Below are positions 62,358 to 64,000 of a DNA stretch of 64,000 nt, piece by piece. Where the stretch lies: contig NZ_BOSG01000001.1 in assembly GCF_018403225.1 (NCBI RefSeq), positions 124,001-188,000 of the forward strand, read 5' to 3'. The notes beneath the pieces were generated by a model that saw nothing but the letters and a program-made list of their open reading frames with translations, was not told the DNA's origin and searched no databases. The position numbers were made by a program, and so were the translations under genes. Source of the stretch: Paenibacillus sp. J23TS9. Its GTDB lineage: Bacteria; Bacillota; Bacilli; Paenibacillales; Paenibacillaceae. Every line of letters begins with the position of its first letter. Within the stretch, counting starts at the first letter, position 1.

Positions 62358-62392
62358 ACAGTTGGGTCATCGCCTACATAGAATGAACAGAC
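62358..62392 (+). promoter_or_regulatory. Mother-cell (sigma-E/sigma-K type) promoter and SpoIIID-like box of sigK
   Basis: CATAGAAT (62377-62384) matches the sigma-E -10 (CATACAnT) at 7 of 8 positions, with ACA 16 bases upstream as a partial -35. ATGAACAGAC (62383-62392) fits the SpoIIID consensus WWRRACARNY exactly. In B. subtilis sigK is transcribed by sigma-E with SpoIIID. Confidence 0.5.
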
Positions 62393-62462
62393 CGCACTTG
62401 TCAGCGTGGAGTCATCGAGATGAAATAGCGGTGCCTAGTCATTCAGCAGGAGGTGTCATCTT

Positions 62463-62672
62463 ATGCCTGGATTATTCAGCTTTATTGCCCTGTTTATCAA
62501 AGAACTAACGCTGCTGGTATCTTATGTAAAAAATAATGCTTTTCCTCAGCCGCTGACGGAAAAAGAGGAGAGCAAATACCTTCAGTTAATGGCCGAAGGA
62601 GACGCCCATGCCCGTAATATGCTGATCGAGCATAATTTGCGGCTGGTGGCACACATTGTCAAAATGTTATAG
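62463..62672 (+). CDS. sigK: N-terminal fragment of pro-sigma-K (split sigK)
   Basis: This is a 69-codon frame whose first 67 residues match the start of the mother-cell sigma factor: a hydrophobic pro-sequence (about 1-20), the SpoIVFB processing region [14 protein letters not shown] (cut expected near Ser20-Tyr21), and sigma region 2.1 [20 protein letters not shown]. Homology ends at Lys67 (codon 62661-62663); the next two codons and a TAG are foreign, and no continuation (normally KKFENTGED and on) exists in any frame downstream. AGGAGG precedes the ATG. In B. subtilis and C. difficile sigK is split by the skin elements and rejoined in the mother cell; this looks like the same situation at a different codon. 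Confidence 0.88.
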   Translation: MPGLFSFIALFIKELTLLVSYVKNNAFPQPLTEKEESKYLQLMAEGDAHARNMLIEHNLRLVAHIVKML

Positions 62673-62862
62673 TCACAAAACAAGGTAACGAAAATGATAA
62701 TGCTCTTGTGTGTATAACATCGATATTCAGGCTTTCTTCACATAAAACCGGAAGTACAATACCACGGAATATCGAAGAAGTTTGTAGAGAAGCTGTAATG
62801 AAATAAATCAAACTTTGGCTATGTTCAACTAATTATTATGAGTGAGGAGGAGGGGCGTTGAC

Positions 62863-63441
62863 ATGAGCATGAACATATTTAAAGCTCGGAAAGGATCAAA
62901 GGTCCGCTTTACTGGTCAGGGAGGATGGGGCGGTGAGGCTGAACTAGCATCTAAGAAGTTAACAGAGGGTACAGAGTATATTATTGATCGTGTTGAAATT
63001 TATCAATCTTCCACCGATGTCTATTTAGAGGGTTTCGGAGATTACGGGTTCAACAGTGTCCATTTTACAGATGTCTTTGAAACAAAGGACGGTATCGAAT
63101 ACGGAAAAATCTGCGATCTGACAAATGCTGATTTCACACATTTTGTGATGGATGAAATTGAGAATGTAACCAGACTTCGCGAGTTGGAACGTGTGGTTAT
63201 CTCCATTGACGACTTTGGGTGTGATCCCGACGAAAGTGAAGAGATCGACGCACCAACTATTGTAGTAGATGTTAAGGTACGTGGCGCTCTCTGGACGTTC
63301 TGGTTTGATACAGACGAAGGTAAGTATGATTATGATGTCTTGAACGATAGGACAGTGGAGCGATATCTTGCCATCAAGTCCGGGAATGAACCTGAATTGC
63401 CGAGTATTTATACTTATAGGCCGAAAGAAGAGCTGATATAA
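62863..63441 (+). CDS. Hypothetical protein inside the sigK-interrupting element
   Basis: This is a 192-aa protein that I do not recognise. The start MSMNIFKARKG at 62863 follows GAGGAGGAGGGG at a spacing of seven. Residues about 8-65 look like a small beta-barrel (GSKVRFTGQGGWGGEAELAS, then TEYIIDRVEIYQSSTDVYLE), and residues about 95-180 are acidic with DDFGCDPDESEEIDAPTIVV and ALWTFWFDTDEGKYDYDVLN. There is no signal peptide or membrane segment. The strong ribosome site argues for expression. It is the first gene after the sigK break. Confidence 0.65.
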   Translation: MSMNIFKARKGSKVRFTGQGGWGGEAELASKKLTEGTEYIIDRVEIYQSSTDVYLEGFGDYGFNSVHFTDVFETKDGIEYGKICDLTNADFTHFVMDEIENVTRLRELERVVISIDDFGCDPDESEEIDAPTIVVDVKVRGALWTFWFDTDEGKYDYDVLNDRTVERYLAIKSGNEPELPSIYTYRPKEELI

Positions 63442-63486
63442 TTAATGGCAATGGAAATGAATCAGGTGGGGAGAGGTTGAAGGGCT

Positions 63487-63582
63487 GTAGGTTGGGAAGA
63501 ATGGAAGGAACGCAGGGCGTTTGTTGAAAAACGGAAAATGGAACAGAAGAAAAAAATGCGTGACTTACTGGAGTCTGTATAA
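63487..63582 (+). pseudogene. Possible ORF remnant
   Basis: A start-less frame encodes VGWEEWKERRAFVEKRK and continues with a Lys/Met/Glu-rich helix ending LLESV before TAA at 63580. It follows an in-frame TGA and looks like the 3' end of a decayed gene. The rest of 63442-63656 shows no gene. Confidence 0.25.
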
Positions 63583-63656
63583 GCAGTCCGCATGATTGCG
63601 CCCTGTCCTAGTTTAATCTCATCGCCTGTAGCTCCAGGAGCATCTTCAACGTCGAT

Positions 63657-63717
63657 AAAAACCAAAAACGGCCTCTGTTCACCTCGATGGCGAAGAGGAC
63701 GTTTTTTGGTTTTCTTT
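63657..63717. terminator. Long hairpin terminator
   Basis: AAAACCAAAAACGGCCTCT can pair with AGAGGACGTTTTTTGGTTTT (63694-63713, one mismatch region), with T- and A-rich ends on both strands. It lies at the 3' side of the minus-strand gene at 63741. Confidence 0.75.
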
Positions 63718-63740
63718 AATTTTCTCGAGATTTTGCCCTC

Positions 63741-63938
63741 TTAGCCGTGTTTTGTGATTTTTTTGAACAACCTTATAATTAAGAATATAAGAGCAGTAAG
63801 AATAAAGGATGTTACAAGACACAATAAGATTGTAGCTATAATTTCAAATGTTGTGGGTTCTAGAAGCTGCGCTGCGAAAAACAATAAAAACAAAAATGCG
63901 ATACAAATATAGGTTATCCAAAATGCTTTTTTAAACAT
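63741..63938 (-). CDS. Small two-helix membrane protein
   Basis: This is a 65-aa protein with two hydrophobic helices (about 7-25, ITYICIAFLFLLFFAAQLL, and about 33-57, ATILLCLVTSFILTALIF) and basic ends (MFKK and RLFKKITKHG). GAGGAGGG lies twelve bases before the ATG and a terminator follows the stop, so it is probably real. No family is recognised. It lies in the AT-rich element and could be cargo, holin-like or a toxin; nothing decides this. Confidence 0.55.
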   Translation of the reverse strand: MFKKAFWITYICIAFLFLLFFAAQLLEPTTFEIIATILLCLVTSFILTALIFLIIRLFKKITKHG

Positions 63939-64000
63939 CGTAAATTAATTCCCTCCTCACACTCTCATTAAAATAATTATACATTCCCGGAGGTTTAAAA

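Larger units (their letters stand above)
62664..64000 (+). mobile_element. Left end of a putative skin-like element inserted in sigK (continues beyond window)
   Basis: From about 62664 sigK homology stops, base composition turns AT-rich and the genes become unfamiliar (62863, 63741, a remnant near 63487). No recombinase is present in the visible 1.3 kb, so it must lie further right if the element is mobile. A nine-base inverted repeat (TCGATATTC at 62720, complement at 62767) lies near the junction and could be a recombinase arm site. Alternatives are a dead partial copy of sigK or a permanent insertion. Confidence 0.6.

Noticed and set aside
1..64000. CRISPR arrays, tRNA or rRNA genes, insertion sequences
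   Set aside because: No regularly spaced repeats, cloverleaf tRNA patterns, rRNA stretches or transposase genes were recognised.

Overview
The window looks like chromosomal DNA of a spore-forming member of the Bacillales, most likely Paenibacillus. The evidence is strong AGGAGG ribosome sites, frequent TTG/GTG starts, sporulation genes (a YhcN-type lipoprotein and the start of sigK), repeated YesM/YesN-type two-component systems beside sugar ABC importers that lack ATPases, a des-desK-desR membrane-fluidity locus, and no rRNA, tRNA or CRISPR that I can see. The genus is inferred from gene content.

Layout. 1-4.3 kb: end of a thiamine operon (thiD-thiE), a carboxylesterase, a DUF985 cupin and ribosomal protein L25/Ctc with a stress-type promoter. 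4.3-6.6 kb: an ABC-F ATPase on the minus strand behind a long leader that has a 49-codon upstream ORF, a long-range stem and an intrinsic terminator just before the gene, which suggests antibiotic-responsive attenuation. 6.6-16.8 kb: a solo murG, a SWIM/SNF2 helicase, unknown genes, a DUF2207 protein, diaminopimelate dehydrogenase and an ABC-type ATPase. 16.8-20.5 kb: a structured intergenic repeat, trhO and a chemotaxis receptor.

20.5-48.4 kb is a carbohydrate-sensing and uptake region. (a) A minus-strand set has a response regulator, a sensor kinase, a membrane-anchored periplasmic sugar-binding sensor and a binding lipoprotein, followed by a separate binding protein and two permeases. (b) A plus-strand operon has a LacI regulator, a GH65 phosphorylase, a binding protein, two permeases, a large glycosidase-like protein and beta-phosphoglucomutase. 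Together these should import a glucose disaccharide or oligosaccharide, phosphorolyse it to beta-glucose-1-phosphate and convert that to glucose-6-phosphate. (c) A minus-strand LplB/YtcP/LipO-type importer is followed by its own kinase/regulator pair.

48.5-62.3 kb: pentapeptide-repeat, GNAT and SDR genes; a tatC-tatA pair close to a Tat-signal dehydrogenase small subunit and its GMC flavoprotein; an aldo/keto reductase, an exonuclease and a lactonase; the des-desK-desR cold/fluidity pathway with a recognisable DesR operator; and a VOC protein.

62.4-64 kb: the N-terminal 67 codons of the mother-cell sigma factor gene sigK, then an abrupt loss of homology and AT-rich DNA with unfamiliar small genes. 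This is best read as the left end of a skin-like element inserted in sigK, possibly excised during sporulation. The element runs out of the window, so its recombinase and the other half of sigK cannot be seen.
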